A DNA stretch of 28,720 nucleotides, taken from positions 11,018-39,737 of the forward strand of contig DDJS01000155.1 of NCBI GenBank assembly GCA_002339165.1, given 5' to 3'. This stretch comes from Cellvibrionales bacterium UBA2618. Lineage in GTDB: Bacteria; Pseudomonadota; Gammaproteobacteria; Pseudomonadales; Porticoccaceae. Positions 1 through 8,627 of the stretch are shown in pieces. The notes under the pieces were generated by a model. The model was not told the origin of the DNA. It saw only the letters and a program-made list of their open reading frames with translations, and did no database searches. The number at the start of each line of letters is the position of its first letter. Within the stretch, counting starts at the first letter, position 1. Both the position numbers and the translations under genes were made by a program.

Positions 1-939
1 GGTACCGAAGCGACCATGAGCGCCATTCGTTTGGCACGCGGGGCGACCGGGCGCGACACGATCATTAAATTTGAGGGCTGCTATCATGGGCATTCCGATT
101 CGCTGCTGGTAAAAGCCGGGTCCGGCGCGCTGACGCTCGGCGTGCCAAGTTCGCCTGGAGTGCCCGCTTGTCTAGCCGAACACACCCTGACACTGACCTA
201 TAACGACATTCAGCAGGTGCAGCAAGTGATGGCCGAGATCGGTGATCAAGTGGCGGCGATTATTGTAGAACCGGTAGTTGGCAATATGAACTGTGTACCA
301 CCAATACCGGGATTTTTGCAGGCTTTGCGCGATACCTGCACCGCCAGTGGGACGCTCTTGATTATCGACGAAGTGATGACCGGTTTTCGTATCAGTCAAC
401 GAGGGGCCATTGGCTACTATGGGATCGATGCCGATCTCATCTGCCTCGGTAAGGTTATCGGCGGCGGCATGCCGGTCGGCGCCTTTGGCGGCAAACGTGC
501 CATTATGGAACATATTGCGCCCCTCGGTCCGGTGTATCAAGCCGGCACACTCTCGGGCAACCCAGTGGCCATGGCATCCGGGCTGGCGACCCTCGAGCTG
601 ATTTCAAAACCGGGGTTCTTAGAACCTGTAAGCGCGCGCACCAGTCAACTCGTCGAGGGCTTGGAGGCGCGTGCCAAAGCTGCCGGAATTCCTCTCACCA
701 GCAACCACGTGGGCAGTATGTGGGGGATCTTTTTTTCTGACGAAGAAAAAATCACTAACTACCAGCAGGTCATGCAATGCGATACCGAGCGCTTTGCCAA
801 GTTCTTCCACGGCATGCTCGCAGAGGGCGTCTATTTAGCGCCCGCCTCCTATGAGGCAGGCTTTATGTCGGCGGCCCACACCGACCAAGACATTGCCGAC
901 ACTCTGGACGCCGCCGAACGCGTTTTTGCTACCCTATAG
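1..939 (+). CDS. hemL: Glutamate-1-semialdehyde 2,1-aminomutase (5'-truncated)
   Basis: PLP enzyme that converts glutamate-1-semialdehyde to 5-aminolevulinate, the last step of the C5 route to heme. The reading frame is open from base 1 and begins inside the conserved GTEATMSAIRLARG motif, so the gene is cut by the window edge. By comparison with the 426-residue E. coli protein about 114 N-terminal residues are missing and 312 are present. Visible family motifs are EGCYHGH, the IIVEPV-GNMNCVPP block, LLIIDEVMTGFR (PLP ring aspartate) and CLGKVIGGGMPVGAFGG, whose lysine (codon 451-453) is the Schiff-base residue. The C-terminus EAGFMSAAHT...DTLDAAERVFATL is intact. The ATG at base 16 is internal and not the true start. 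A terminator-like hairpin follows, so hemB is probably transcribed separately. Confidence 0.97.
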   Translation, partial: GTEATMSAIRLARGATGRDTIIKFEGCYHGHSDSLLVKAGSGALTLGVPSSPGVPACLAEHTLTLTYNDIQQVQQVMAEIGDQVAAIIVEPVVGNMNCVPPIPGFLQALRDTCTASGTLLIIDEVMTGFRISQRGAIGYYGIDADLICLGKVIGGGMPVGAFGGKRAIMEHIAPLGPVYQAGTLSGNPVAMASGLATLELISKPGFLEPVSARTSQLVEGLEARAKAAGIPLTSNHVGSMWGIFFSDEEKITNYQQVMQCDTERFAKFFHGMLAEGVYLAPASYEAGFMSAAHTDQDIADTLDAAERVFATL

Positions 940-956
940 TCGCGACGCTGACGCGG

Positions 957-1014
957 GCACTACCACCTGAATTACCGCCATTTGCGCTTTGCGGTAGGTA
1001 GTGGTGCTATTTTT
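957..1014 (+). terminator. Rho-independent terminator candidate after hemL
   Basis: Bases 957-978 pair with 991-1007. The stem has 17 pairs including one G-T wobble, one internal mismatch (964/1000) and one five-base bulge (969-973), with a 12-base loop (979-990). It is followed directly by TATTTTT at 1008-1014. It lies 17 bases after the hemL stop and 50 bases before the hemB start, the right place to end hemL transcription. The bulge makes it imperfect, so this is a structural prediction by eye, not a computed fold. Confidence 0.6.
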
Positions 1015-1063
1015 GCGTATTATGGCGGTTCGTTCTCGCCGTCAATACTGTCTTGGAGTCAGC

Positions 1064-2089
1064 ATGAACTTTATCAGCAATCGCGGCGCCTACCCCGCCA
1101 CACGCATGCGGCGCACACGGTCAAGCGACTTTTCGCGGCGGCTAGTCAGCGAAAATCGTCTATCGGTAGACGATTTAATCCAACCGTTATTCGTGGTCGA
1201 AGGCGTAAAACAGTCGCAAACGGTGCCATCGATGCCAGGCATTCGGCGCCTGTCGATCGATCTGCTGGTCGAAGAAATCCAACAACTTGAGGCCCTGGAG
1301 ATTCCGGCGATTGCCCTCTTTCCAGTTGTCGACCCGACGCTCAAATCACCACTTGCAGAACTGGCCTATAACGATGACGGCTTGATTCAGCGCGCCATAG
1401 CGGCGGCTAAACGCGCGGCACCCAAGGTCGGAGTGATCGCCGATGTCGCTCTCGACCCCTACACCAGCCATGGGCAGGATGGTGTTGTTGACGCGGATAG
1501 CGACGAGGTATTAAATGATCAAACCAATGAGATTTTAGTCCGACAGGCGCTATCCCTCGCCGAGGCCGGAGCCGATGTGGTGGCGCCATCGGATATGATG
1601 GATGGCCGCATCGGCGCCATTCGACGCGCACTCGAACAGCGGGGCTATAACAACACCCAAATTATGGCTTACGCAGCCAAGTATGCCTCCGCCTACTACG
1701 GCCCCTTTAGAGACGCCGTGGGTTCGGCAAGCAACCTCCAAGGAAATGGCAAAAAGGGCTATCAAATGGATCCAGCGAATAGTGACGAGGCGCTGCACGA
1801 ATGCGCCCTCGACTTGGCTGAGGGTGCCGACATGATCATGGTCAAGCCTGGCATGCCCTACTTGGATATAGTACGCCGCGTCAAAGACCAACTCAAAGCA
1901 CCGACCTTTGCCTATCAAGTCAGTGGTGAGTACGCCATGCACTGCGCCGCCTTCGACAATGGCTGGCTCGACCGCAACACCGTCATGCTGGAGTCGCTAC
2001 TGGCTTTTAAGCGGGCTGGCGCGGACGGCATATTGACCTATTTCGCCAAGCAGGCAGCGCAATTATTAACCCACCAAGAATCCGCCTAA
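1064..2089 (+). CDS. hemB: Delta-aminolevulinic acid dehydratase (porphobilinogen synthase)
   Basis: Condenses two 5-aminolevulinate molecules to porphobilinogen, the step after HemL. The protein is 341 residues from the ATG at 1064, which follows a TTGGAG ribosome binding site. The open frame extends up to 1001, but that would start inside the preceding hairpin region and add a non-conserved N-terminus. The two active-site lysines are visible: Lys206 in YAAKYASAYYGPFR and Lys261 in MIMVKPGMPYLDIV. The segment DVALDPYTSHGQDG near residue 127 has Asp/Ala where zinc-type enzymes such as E. coli have a cysteine triad. That matches the magnesium-dependent class known from Pseudomonas. Pairing with hemL puts consecutive pathway steps side by side, although the hairpin between them suggests separate transcripts. 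Confidence 0.97.
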   Translation: MNFISNRGAYPATRMRRTRSSDFSRRLVSENRLSVDDLIQPLFVVEGVKQSQTVPSMPGIRRLSIDLLVEEIQQLEALEIPAIALFPVVDPTLKSPLAELAYNDDGLIQRAIAAAKRAAPKVGVIADVALDPYTSHGQDGVVDADSDEVLNDQTNEILVRQALSLAEAGADVVAPSDMMDGRIGAIRRALEQRGYNNTQIMAYAAKYASAYYGPFRDAVGSASNLQGNGKKGYQMDPANSDEALHECALDLAEGADMIMVKPGMPYLDIVRRVKDQLKAPTFAYQVSGEYAMHCAAFDNGWLDRNTVMLESLLAFKRAGADGILTYFAKQAAQLLTHQESA

Positions 2090-2109
2090 GCGAGGAATTC
2101 GTCCAACCC

Positions 2110-2802
2110 ATGCGCCTCGACAAATACATCAGCAATGCGACCGATCTGTCTCGCAGCCAGGCTAAACGTGCAATCAAGCACTCGCTAGTGACTATTGACG
2201 AACGCACCATTAGGGATCCCGCGCTGAAAGTCGCGGCAAACCAAACGGTAGCGATCGAGGGCGCGACCATCCGACACGCCGAAAATCGCTATTTTATGCT
2301 CAACAAACCCGCTGGAGTAGTTTCTGTCAGCAAGGACAGATTGCACACCACGGCCCTGCAACTGGTCTACGAACACCGCGCCGAAGCGCTACAGATCGCA
2401 GGGCGACTGGATATTGACAGCACTGGATTGCTGTTGATTACCGATGATGGTGAGTGGAACCATCGCCTGACATCGCCGCGCTCGAACTGCGCCAAACTAT
2501 ATCGTGTGGGCCTAATGAACGCGATCGGCGCAGATTACGCCGCTCTGCTCGCCGACGGCGTGCAACTGGAGGGCGAAAAGCACCGCTGCTTGCCCGCCAC
2601 CATGCAACAGATCGACAGCCACCAACTGAGCCTGCAAATTGCCGAGGGCAAGTATCATCAGGTCAAGAGAATGTTCGCAGCGCTCGGCAATCATGTGGTC
2701 AGCCTGCACCGGACCCAAATCGGCACTATCCTGCTCGACCCCGAGCTCGAACCCGGCGATTATCGCCCACTGACCTGCGCCGAAGTGGCATCGATCCAGT
2801 GA
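2110..2802 (+). CDS. rsuA: 16S rRNA pseudouridine(516) synthase, RsuA-like
   Basis: A 230-residue RsuA/RluB/RluE-family pseudouridine synthase. The N-terminus (MRLDKYISNATDLSRSQAKR) is an S4 RNA-binding domain of about 55 residues. The catalytic motif GRLDIDSTGLLLITDDG places the catalytic aspartate at residue 101, almost the same position as in E. coli RsuA. The later SEGKYHQVKRM-type motif is present as EGKYHQVKRMFAALG. Family knowledge: RsuA makes pseudouridine 516 in 16S rRNA. The paralogues RluB, RluE and RluF act on 23S rRNA, and the exact target cannot be proved from sequence alone. The S4 start and short length favour RsuA. The gene lies 20 bases after hemB and its stop overlaps the next start by four bases (GTGA), which suggests coupled translation with the following methyltransferase. 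Confidence 0.85.
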   Translation: MRLDKYISNATDLSRSQAKRAIKHSLVTIDERTIRDPALKVAANQTVAIEGATIRHAENRYFMLNKPAGVVSVSKDRLHTTALQLVYEHRAEALQIAGRLDIDSTGLLLITDDGEWNHRLTSPRSNCAKLYRVGLMNAIGADYAALLADGVQLEGEKHRCLPATMQQIDSHQLSLQIAEGKYHQVKRMFAALGNHVVSLHRTQIGTILLDPELEPGDYRPLTCAEVASIQ

Positions 2803-3869
2803 GCGGTGACTATATAACCGACCGAAGTGTAGACTTACTTCTACAAAAACTGTCCGACTGCAGTGGTCCGGTGCTGATCATTGCCGACGAAAACTGGACA
2901 CTGACCGACTGGACTGCGGTTGGGCAAGCGCACCACTGCTCCATCGACGTTATCAGTAATCGCATCGATGTCGCCAACAATGCAACTGCGGGGGGCGTGT
3001 CGTGCCATTTCAGCGATTTTGATTTTAGCCAGCTACCGGCGGCGCATTACCAGGCAGTGCTATATCGAGTATCCAAAGAGCGCGCCACCAGTCACCACGT
3101 TATCAACCACGCCGCCACTCACCTTCTAATACCCGGCGGAACGCTGTTGCTCAGTGGTGCCAAGAACGATGGTCTAAAAAGTTACCTCAAGCAGGCCTGC
3201 CAACTTTTTGGCGATCATACTCAGGCCGAAAAACACGGTTCTGCGTACCGCGCCTCGATCTGTCTCCGCGCCCTCGCATGCTCTCCACTGATGGACAAAA
3301 ATTACGCCGCAATAAGGTCGCTAAACAGTCTCGACCAGGGTCGCTATCACAGCAAACCGGGCGTTTTTGGTTGGGATAAAATAGATCGCGGTAGTGCTTT
3401 TTTAATCGACCATTTAGGGGCTTTTTTAGCGCTGTTTACAACCCCGCCAAAATCTTTATTGGATCTCGGTTGCGGCTACGGTTACCTCGCCTGTGAGGCA
3501 AGTCGCCACGGTTTTAACGAGATTGTCGCAAGCGATAACAATGCCGCTGCGCTCAGCGCATGTCGAGAAAATTTTGCCCGCCTATTAACGGTGCCTAACC
3601 GCGTCGTTGCCGGTGATGCCGGCGGTAACATTGAGCAGCGCTTTGATGTATTACTGTGCAATCCGCCGTTCCACGCGGGGTTTTCCGTCGATGGCCGTCT
3701 AGGAATAAAGTTTTTACGCAACGCTCGACGGTTGCTGGCCATATCTGGTCGCGCGCTGTTTGTCGTCAACCGCTTTATAATGCTGGAAAAATACGCCAGA
3801 GAACACTTTAAACGAGTCAACGTAATCGCCGACAATGGCGCATATAAGCTGGTTGCATTGAGCCATTAG
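2799..3869 (+). CDS. rsmC: 16S rRNA (guanine-N2) methyltransferase, RsmC-like
   Basis: A 356-residue class I SAM-dependent methyltransferase; E. coli RsmC has 343 residues. I start it at the GTG at 2799, which overlaps the preceding stop as GTGA. The frame stays open for another 115 codons upstream, but that part lies wholly inside rsuA and has no conserved sequence. The N-terminal half is the degenerate methyltransferase-like domain of RsmC. The C-terminal half carries SAM-binding motif I, LLDLGCGYGYLACEA (Asp222), and the catalytic NPPFHAG motif (Asn288) typical of RsmC/RsmD/RlmG N2-guanine enzymes. RsmC methylates G1207 of 16S rRNA; RlmG is the main alternative, acting on 23S rRNA. Coupling to an rsuA-like gene favours a 16S target. 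Confidence 0.82.
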   Translation: MSGDYITDRSVDLLLQKLSDCSGPVLIIADENWTLTDWTAVGQAHHCSIDVISNRIDVANNATAGGVSCHFSDFDFSQLPAAHYQAVLYRVSKERATSHHVINHAATHLLIPGGTLLLSGAKNDGLKSYLKQACQLFGDHTQAEKHGSAYRASICLRALACSPLMDKNYAAIRSLNSLDQGRYHSKPGVFGWDKIDRGSAFLIDHLGAFLALFTTPPKSLLDLGCGYGYLACEASRHGFNEIVASDNNAAALSACRENFARLLTVPNRVVAGDAGGNIEQRFDVLLCNPPFHAGFSVDGRLGIKFLRNARRLLAISGRALFVVNRFIMLEKYAREHFKRVNVIADNGAYKLVALSH

Positions 3870-3947
3870 GCAACCACCAAGAGAATTAAACAGGCGCCAC
3901 TATGAGCGCCGTCTAGAAACAGCCCAACCGATGCCAAGGGATCATTT

Positions 3948-4796
3948 ATGAAAACGCCAAAACGCCTGCAACCACTACTGGAAGATGGTGTGATCGATGC
4001 GGTAATTGGCCAATTGATGAGCGGTAAAGAGGCGACCGTCTACACGGTGCGCTGTGGTACCGAAATTCGCTGCGCCAAGGTTTATAAAGAAGCTGCCAAA
4101 CGCAACTTTAAAAAAGCCTCCCAGTATCGCGAGGGCCGTGGCGTGCGCAACAGTCGGCGCGCTCGAGCAATGGACAAGGGTTCAAAGTATGGTCGCCAGC
4201 AGCAGGAGGAGAGCTGGCAAAATGCCGAGGTGGATGCGCTCTATAAACTCGCCAATGCGGGTGTCAGAGTACCGACACCCTATGGTTGTTTCGACGGCGT
4301 ATTACTCATGGAGTTGGTGGTTGACGAGCGCGGTCAGGTCGCACCGCGATTGAGCGAAGTGTCGATGACCGCCGAGCAGGCGCTCGAAGATCATGCGCTG
4401 ATGATGCACTATGTGGTATTGATGCTCTGCGCCGGCCTAGTTCACGGCGATTTGTCGGAATTCAATGTCCTAGTCGACGATTACGGACCGGTCATCATCG
4501 ACCTTCCCCAAGCAGTCGATGCTGCGGCCAATAACCACGCCGCTGCCATGCTGCGTCGTGACATCGAAAACATGACGCAATACTATGCGCTGTTTGCTCC
4601 AGAATTGCTCGAAACCCGCTACGCTGAAGAGATTTGGCATCTATATAAAGAGGGTAATTTAACACCCGATACACCGCTTTGCGGTGAATTTCAAGACGCC
4701 GAGGGAAGCTCCGACGTGGACGGAGTGCTGGCAGAAATCCAAGCCGTCCTAAAAGAGGAAGAATGGCGTCAAGAGAGACAGGCAGAGGATGTCTAA
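3948..4796 (+). CDS. RIO1-family serine protein kinase
   Basis: A 282-residue atypical protein kinase of the RIO family. The start ATG follows an AAGGGAT ribosome binding site. ATP-binding elements are MSGKEATVYTV (residues 25-35) and the lysine in CAKVYK (Lys44). The catalytic loop HGDLSEFNVLV has Asp168, and the metal-binding motif IIDLPQAVD has Asp185, both in the form typical of RIO kinases (HGDxSxxN and DxPQ). No extra domain is present. In archaea and eukaryotes RIO1 works in late 40S maturation. Bacterial members are widespread, and I know of no well-established role for them. The gene sits 78 bases after rsmC on the same strand and converges with ubiI 30 bases beyond its stop. A role in small-subunit assembly is an inference from family and neighbours only. 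Confidence 0.88.
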   Translation: MKTPKRLQPLLEDGVIDAVIGQLMSGKEATVYTVRCGTEIRCAKVYKEAAKRNFKKASQYREGRGVRNSRRARAMDKGSKYGRQQQEESWQNAEVDALYKLANAGVRVPTPYGCFDGVLLMELVVDERGQVAPRLSEVSMTAEQALEDHALMMHYVVLMLCAGLVHGDLSEFNVLVDDYGPVIIDLPQAVDAAANNHAAAMLRRDIENMTQYYALFAPELLETRYAEEIWHLYKEGNLTPDTPLCGEFQDAEGSSDVDGVLAEIQAVLKEEEWRQERQAEDV

Positions 4797-4826
4797 CCCG
4801 CTGGGATATGGTTACCTGAAGCCAAT

Positions 4827-6038
4827 CTAAAGACCCATCGCGCGCCGAATAATGCTCTGCTTTAACCCCGGACTGCGGTCCAACTGGCGCATTCCGGCGT
4901 TGCGCAACGCCCGCACAGTCAGTTGCGGCGCGGCAAATAACCGCTGAAAGAACTCCATGGCGACCATCATCGACAAGTTGTCCGCTTTGCGACGACGCTG
5001 AAACCGACTTAACGTCGCCAGCGCTCCGATGTCACAACCGCGCTGCTGGGCGCGACTAATTTCCTCGGCCAATACCTGTATATCGGCAAACCCGAGATTC
5101 ACGCCCTGACCTGCCAACGGATGAATGCTGTGCGCAGCATCACCGACTAACGCAACACCGCGCGCGATATAGTCCAGCGCATGGCGCTGCCTTAACGGCA
5201 CCAAGAAACGCTGCTTAACGGCGAGCACCTGGCCCAAGCAATGTTCGCTTGCGACGCTCAATCGGCGACAAAACTGATCGTCGTCAAGCGCCATCAAGGC
5301 CTCAGCCACCGCGCTATCCTGAGACCAAACGAGGGAGCAAAAATGTGCCTCGCGATCGCTTGGCAGTGGTAATAGTGCCATAGGGCCAGTAGGCATAAAG
5401 GATTGCCAAGCGGTAGCGAGGTGGGCCTGTTCAGTTTTAACGCAGGCGACAATAGCCGACTGCCGATAATCCCATTCACGGGTGGCTAGACCGGTGGCCC
5501 GACGCACTTGCGAAGCGGCACCGTCGGCACCGATCAACAAACGCGTGCAGAGCCCCTCTCCACTGCCGAGTTGCACTAATGTGGAGCCATCGGCCATCGC
5601 GGGGGCAATGCTCTGAACGATCTCTGGGCAGTACAGAATCACGTTATCATAATCCTCCAGTGCGTCGATGGCGGCGCCTTGAAGAACACAATTTTCAACG
5701 ATATGGCCAAGATTCGACGCGCCTAAGTCATCGCAATTAAAGCGCACTCGGCCGGTTCCCTCGGCATCCCAAACCTCCATTTTGGTGTACTCACAAATAC
5801 GCTCGCGAGCAATCGCATCCCACAGCCCGCAGCCGTCGAGCAACCGTCGTGTACGCTCGGTAATCGCCGATACGCGCGGGTCGAAATCGCCGCCACGCAG
5901 GTCGCGATACGGCCGCGATTCGATCAGCGCAATCATCAACGATGGATTGGCTCGCGCCAGCAAACAGGCACAAATCGCTCCAATCATACCGGCGCCAATC
6001 ACGACGACATCGACATCCTTGACGTGCGCGCTAGACAT
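4827..6038 (-). CDS. ubiI: FAD-dependent ubiquinone-ring hydroxylase, UbiI (VisC) type
   Basis: A 403-residue flavin monooxygenase of the UbiH/UbiF/UbiI/COQ6 family, which hydroxylates the aromatic ring during aerobic ubiquinone synthesis. The start is the ATG at 6038, which overlaps the end of ubiH by eight bases (ATGTCTAG). The longer frame to 6104 would run back into ubiH. The FAD-binding motif VVIGAGMIG lies at residues 12-20, the middle LLIGADGAASQVRR motif at 167-180, and the C-terminal flavin motif ALVGDAAHSIHPLAGQGVNL at 296-315. GDAAH-IHPLAGQGVNLGF matches UbiI/VisC (C5 hydroxylase), whereas UbiH carries GNAA. The order pepP-ubiH-ubiI is the classical one. Another ring hydroxylase such as UbiF is the main alternative. 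Confidence 0.88.
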   Translation of the reverse strand: MSSAHVKDVDVVVIGAGMIGAICACLLARANPSLMIALIESRPYRDLRGGDFDPRVSAITERTRRLLDGCGLWDAIARERICEYTKMEVWDAEGTGRVRFNCDDLGASNLGHIVENCVLQGAAIDALEDYDNVILYCPEIVQSIAPAMADGSTLVQLGSGEGLCTRLLIGADGAASQVRRATGLATREWDYRQSAIVACVKTEQAHLATAWQSFMPTGPMALLPLPSDREAHFCSLVWSQDSAVAEALMALDDDQFCRRLSVASEHCLGQVLAVKQRFLVPLRQRHALDYIARGVALVGDAAHSIHPLAGQGVNLGFADIQVLAEEISRAQQRGCDIGALATLSRFQRRRKADNLSMMVAMEFFQRLFAAPQLTVRALRNAGMRQLDRSPGLKQSIIRRAMGL

Positions 6039-7269
6039 ATAGATCAGCTTGCAAGTGACCCATGCCCAACTGGGCAAAACGCCGGCGCAACGGCGCCAAC
6101 ACATTCATCGCCATCAACGCGACATTGCGACCCGCAACCAGTCCCGGCGAGCGCGGTGTGAACATCGCCGGCAATCCCCGCGTCAGCGCTAACACTCGCT
6201 GTTGATCAGCCGACTGCGCCAACCGGTATTCCTCGAGCACACCGATAGACGAAAAGTCTTGGCTGCCAGCACGTGCTCTACCCATAGTCAACGCCAAACT
6301 CGCGGCATCGCGCAGTGCTAGATTAAAGCCCTGCCCAGCAACCGGGTGCAAACTGTGTGCGGCATTGCCCAGCAGCGCAATGCGACTGCGTACCTGCTCT
6401 GCCACCAATCCGGTGTTCAGTGAATAACTAGCGCGCGCTCCAACGTGACTAAAGAGTCCCGTTCGGTAGCCAAATTGATCCTGTAACGCCGCCAAGAAAT
6501 CCGCGTCCGAGAGTTGCATTGACGCCGCCGCACACTCGCTAGGTTGGGTCCATACCAGTGCAGCTCTGGGTTGCCCCCGATAGGTTGATAACGGCAATAA
6601 TGCCATTGGTCCGAGCGCGGTGAAACGCTCATAGGCAACGCCGTTATGGGCCTTACCCAAACCGATATTGGCAACGATCGCGGCTTGCTGGTGGTCCTTC
6701 ACAGCAGTCTCAAAACCAAGCCTGGCGGCGGTTTTGGAGCCGGCACCGTCAGCAATAATTAACAGTTTTGCCGACAGTGGCATTGCTTCTTCGCCGAGCT
6801 TGAGGTGCACCCCCTCGGTCCCGAGCGTCACCGACGACACTCGACTGGAGCGCTGAACATCGATTTTTTTCTCGCTCAGTTGGCGCGTCAACTGAGCACT
6901 CAAATGATGATTTTCGACCACATAACCCAGCGCATCGACACCAGCATCGCCGGCGGTAATGCGAGTAATCCCAGGATAACCGCGGTCACTCACATGAATA
7001 CAATCGAGCGCATTGGCGTGCCGTTGCAGCCCTTGCCAGACACCAAGTTGCTGAAAAATTTTCTGGGTAGTCGAAGATAGCGCCGTCGAGCGAGCATCAA
7101 AATTCAGTTCGCTGTCGTCCCCGTCGGCCGCGCGCGCCTCCACAATCAATACCCGCCAATTATGGCCTTGGCGAGCTAACATAAGGGCTAGGCTGATGCC
7201 AACCATGCCGGCCCCGACAATGACCAGGTCGTAATCCGGTTGTCGAGTCCCGCCAACTAGCGCTTGCAT
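6031..7269 (-). CDS. ubiH: 2-octaprenyl-6-methoxyphenol hydroxylase UbiH
   Basis: A 412-residue flavoprotein monooxygenase of ubiquinone synthesis (C6 hydroxylation in E. coli UbiH). The N-terminal dinucleotide-binding motif LVIVGAGMVGISLALMLAR starts at residue 15. A middle LLIIADGAGSKTAARLG motif follows, and the C-terminal flavin site reads LLGNAAHSLHPVAGQGFNLA. The asparagine in GNAA (instead of GDAA) is a hallmark of UbiH and separates it from its neighbour UbiI. The start lies 10 bases after the pepP stop with no strong ribosome binding site, and its end overlaps the ubiI start by eight bases. This suggests one transcript ygfB-pepP-ubiH-ubiI with translational coupling. Confidence 0.92.
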   Translation of the reverse strand: MQALVGGTRQPDYDLVIVGAGMVGISLALMLARQGHNWRVLIVEARAADGDDSELNFDARSTALSSTTQKIFQQLGVWQGLQRHANALDCIHVSDRGYPGITRITAGDAGVDALGYVVENHHLSAQLTRQLSEKKIDVQRSSRVSSVTLGTEGVHLKLGEEAMPLSAKLLIIADGAGSKTAARLGFETAVKDHQQAAIVANIGLGKAHNGVAYERFTALGPMALLPLSTYRGQPRAALVWTQPSECAAASMQLSDADFLAALQDQFGYRTGLFSHVGARASYSLNTGLVAEQVRSRIALLGNAAHSLHPVAGQGFNLALRDAASLALTMGRARAGSQDFSSIGVLEEYRLAQSADQQRVLALTRGLPAMFTPRSPGLVAGRNVALMAMNVLAPLRRRFAQLGMGHLQADLYV

Positions 7270-7279
7270 CGTCGCGCCA

Positions 7280-8590
7280 TCAACTGGCCATCAACCGCTC
7301 GATCTCGACGCGCTCCTTGGGTACTTCGGCAGTGATTTGCTCGTAACCGTTGCGGGTAACTACTACATTGTCCTCGATACGCACCGCCAAACCGCGCCAC
7401 TGTTCATCGACATTGAGGTTGTCGGGAGCAATATAGATACCCGGTTCAACCGTCAACACCATACCAGTCTCCAAATCGCGCCAGCTTTTATCCACCTTGT
7501 AGTCGCCGACGTCGTGGACATCCATACCCAACCAATGTCCGGCGTTGTGCATATAAAACTCGCGGTGTGCACCACGTGCAATTAAGTCCTCGACGTCGCC
7601 ATCGAGGATGTCCAAATCGACCAACCCCTGCGTGATCACGCTGATCGTCGCTTCATTGGCGCAATTGTAGGCAATGCCCGGAGCGATCGATCGAAAGGCC
7701 TCGGCCTGAGCCGCCAGCACAACATCATAAATTGCCGCCTGAGGCGCAGAAAAATGTCCGTTCACGGGGAATGTTCGCGTGATATCGGCGGCATAATCTA
7801 GATATTCGCAACCGGCATCAATCAACACTAAATCGCCGTCTAACAGACGACAGCGATTTTCAATGTAATGCAAAATACAGCCGTTCCTGCCACCACCGAC
7901 GATGCTCGTATAGGCCGGCCCGCTAGCGCCATGAAAGGAAAATTCATGCTCTATCTCGGCCTGCAGTTGATACTCGTAGAGACCGGGTTTGCTGGCCTGC
8001 ATAGCCCGTCGGTGAGCGCCTGCAGATATCGCGCCCGCGCGACGCATAAGTTTTATTTCGCCGGCACTTTTTAAAAGTCGCATCTCGTTGACATAATAAC
8101 CCAAGTCGACAAACTCACCCGGAGGGATCGCGCCGCGGGCTCGTTGGTCACGAATATTAGTGATCCACTCCATCAAGTGTTTGTCAAAGTCGGCATCTTT
8201 GCCGATATCGTAATAAACCCGCCCCCGGCCCTCGAGTAAGCCCGGCAAAATTTCGTCGATGTCGTTGATTGGAAAGGCATCGTCTGCTGCGTAGTCGTCG
8301 CGTGCTCCCTCGGGACCATGCAAGAAACCGTCCCACGTTTCTTTTAATCGATCCTTTTCTCGACAGAACACCAAGAACTCACCCTGATCGCGGCCGGGGA
8401 TCAACACCATGACCGCGCTCGGCTCGGGAAAACCACTGAGATAGCTAAAAGTAGCGTCCTGTTTATAGGGATAGTAGGTATCTTTAGAGCGTACTTTCTC
8501 CGGCGCAGCAGCCACCACAGCAATGCTGTTTGGCTCCATCATGCTCATCAAATCTCGGCGCCGAGCCGCGTACTCTTTCATAGCTATCAT
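7280..8590 (-). CDS. pepP: Xaa-Pro aminopeptidase (aminopeptidase P II)
   Basis: Removes N-terminal residues that precede proline. The protein has 436 residues (E. coli PepP 441) from the ATG at 8590, which sits seven bases after a GAGGAG ribosome binding site. The frame is open up to 8680, but that would overlap the ygfB coding end. The N-terminal creatinase-like domain contains YPYKQDATFSYLSGFPEP. The C-terminal pita-bread metallopeptidase domain shows all five metal ligands: Asp258 (LIDAG), Asp269 (AADITRTF), His352 (HNAGHWLG), Glu382 (LTVEPGIYI) and Glu406 (AVRIEDNVV). Two manganese ions are expected. The position between ygfB and ubiH is conserved in many gammaproteobacteria although there is no obvious biochemical link to ubiquinone. 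Confidence 0.96.
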   Translation of the reverse strand: MIAMKEYAARRRDLMSMMEPNSIAVVAAAPEKVRSKDTYYPYKQDATFSYLSGFPEPSAVMVLIPGRDQGEFLVFCREKDRLKETWDGFLHGPEGARDDYAADDAFPINDIDEILPGLLEGRGRVYYDIGKDADFDKHLMEWITNIRDQRARGAIPPGEFVDLGYYVNEMRLLKSAGEIKLMRRAGAISAGAHRRAMQASKPGLYEYQLQAEIEHEFSFHGASGPAYTSIVGGGRNGCILHYIENRCRLLDGDLVLIDAGCEYLDYAADITRTFPVNGHFSAPQAAIYDVVLAAQAEAFRSIAPGIAYNCANEATISVITQGLVDLDILDGDVEDLIARGAHREFYMHNAGHWLGMDVHDVGDYKVDKSWRDLETGMVLTVEPGIYIAPDNLNVDEQWRGLAVRIEDNVVVTRNGYEQITAEVPKERVEIERLMAS

Positions 8591-8627
8591 AGACTCTCCT
8601 CGAGTATTCGGTGCCATCGGCGATAAT

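Noticed and set aside
1550..1942. A 130-codon minus-strand frame opposite hemB, and similar long antisense frames opposite pyk, accC and purH
   Set aside because: These are typical frame shadows of well-conserved plus-strand genes, with no independent start signals or domains.
2454..2798. A 115-codon in-frame N-terminal extension of the RsmC-like protein
   Set aside because: It lies entirely within rsuA in another frame, is rich in arginine and serine like a shadow frame, and the GTG at 2799 gives a normal-length protein with a GTGA overlap.
3888..3920. A GGCGC...GCGCC inverted repeat between rsmC and the RIO kinase as a terminator
   Set aside because: The stem is only five pairs and no T-run follows it.
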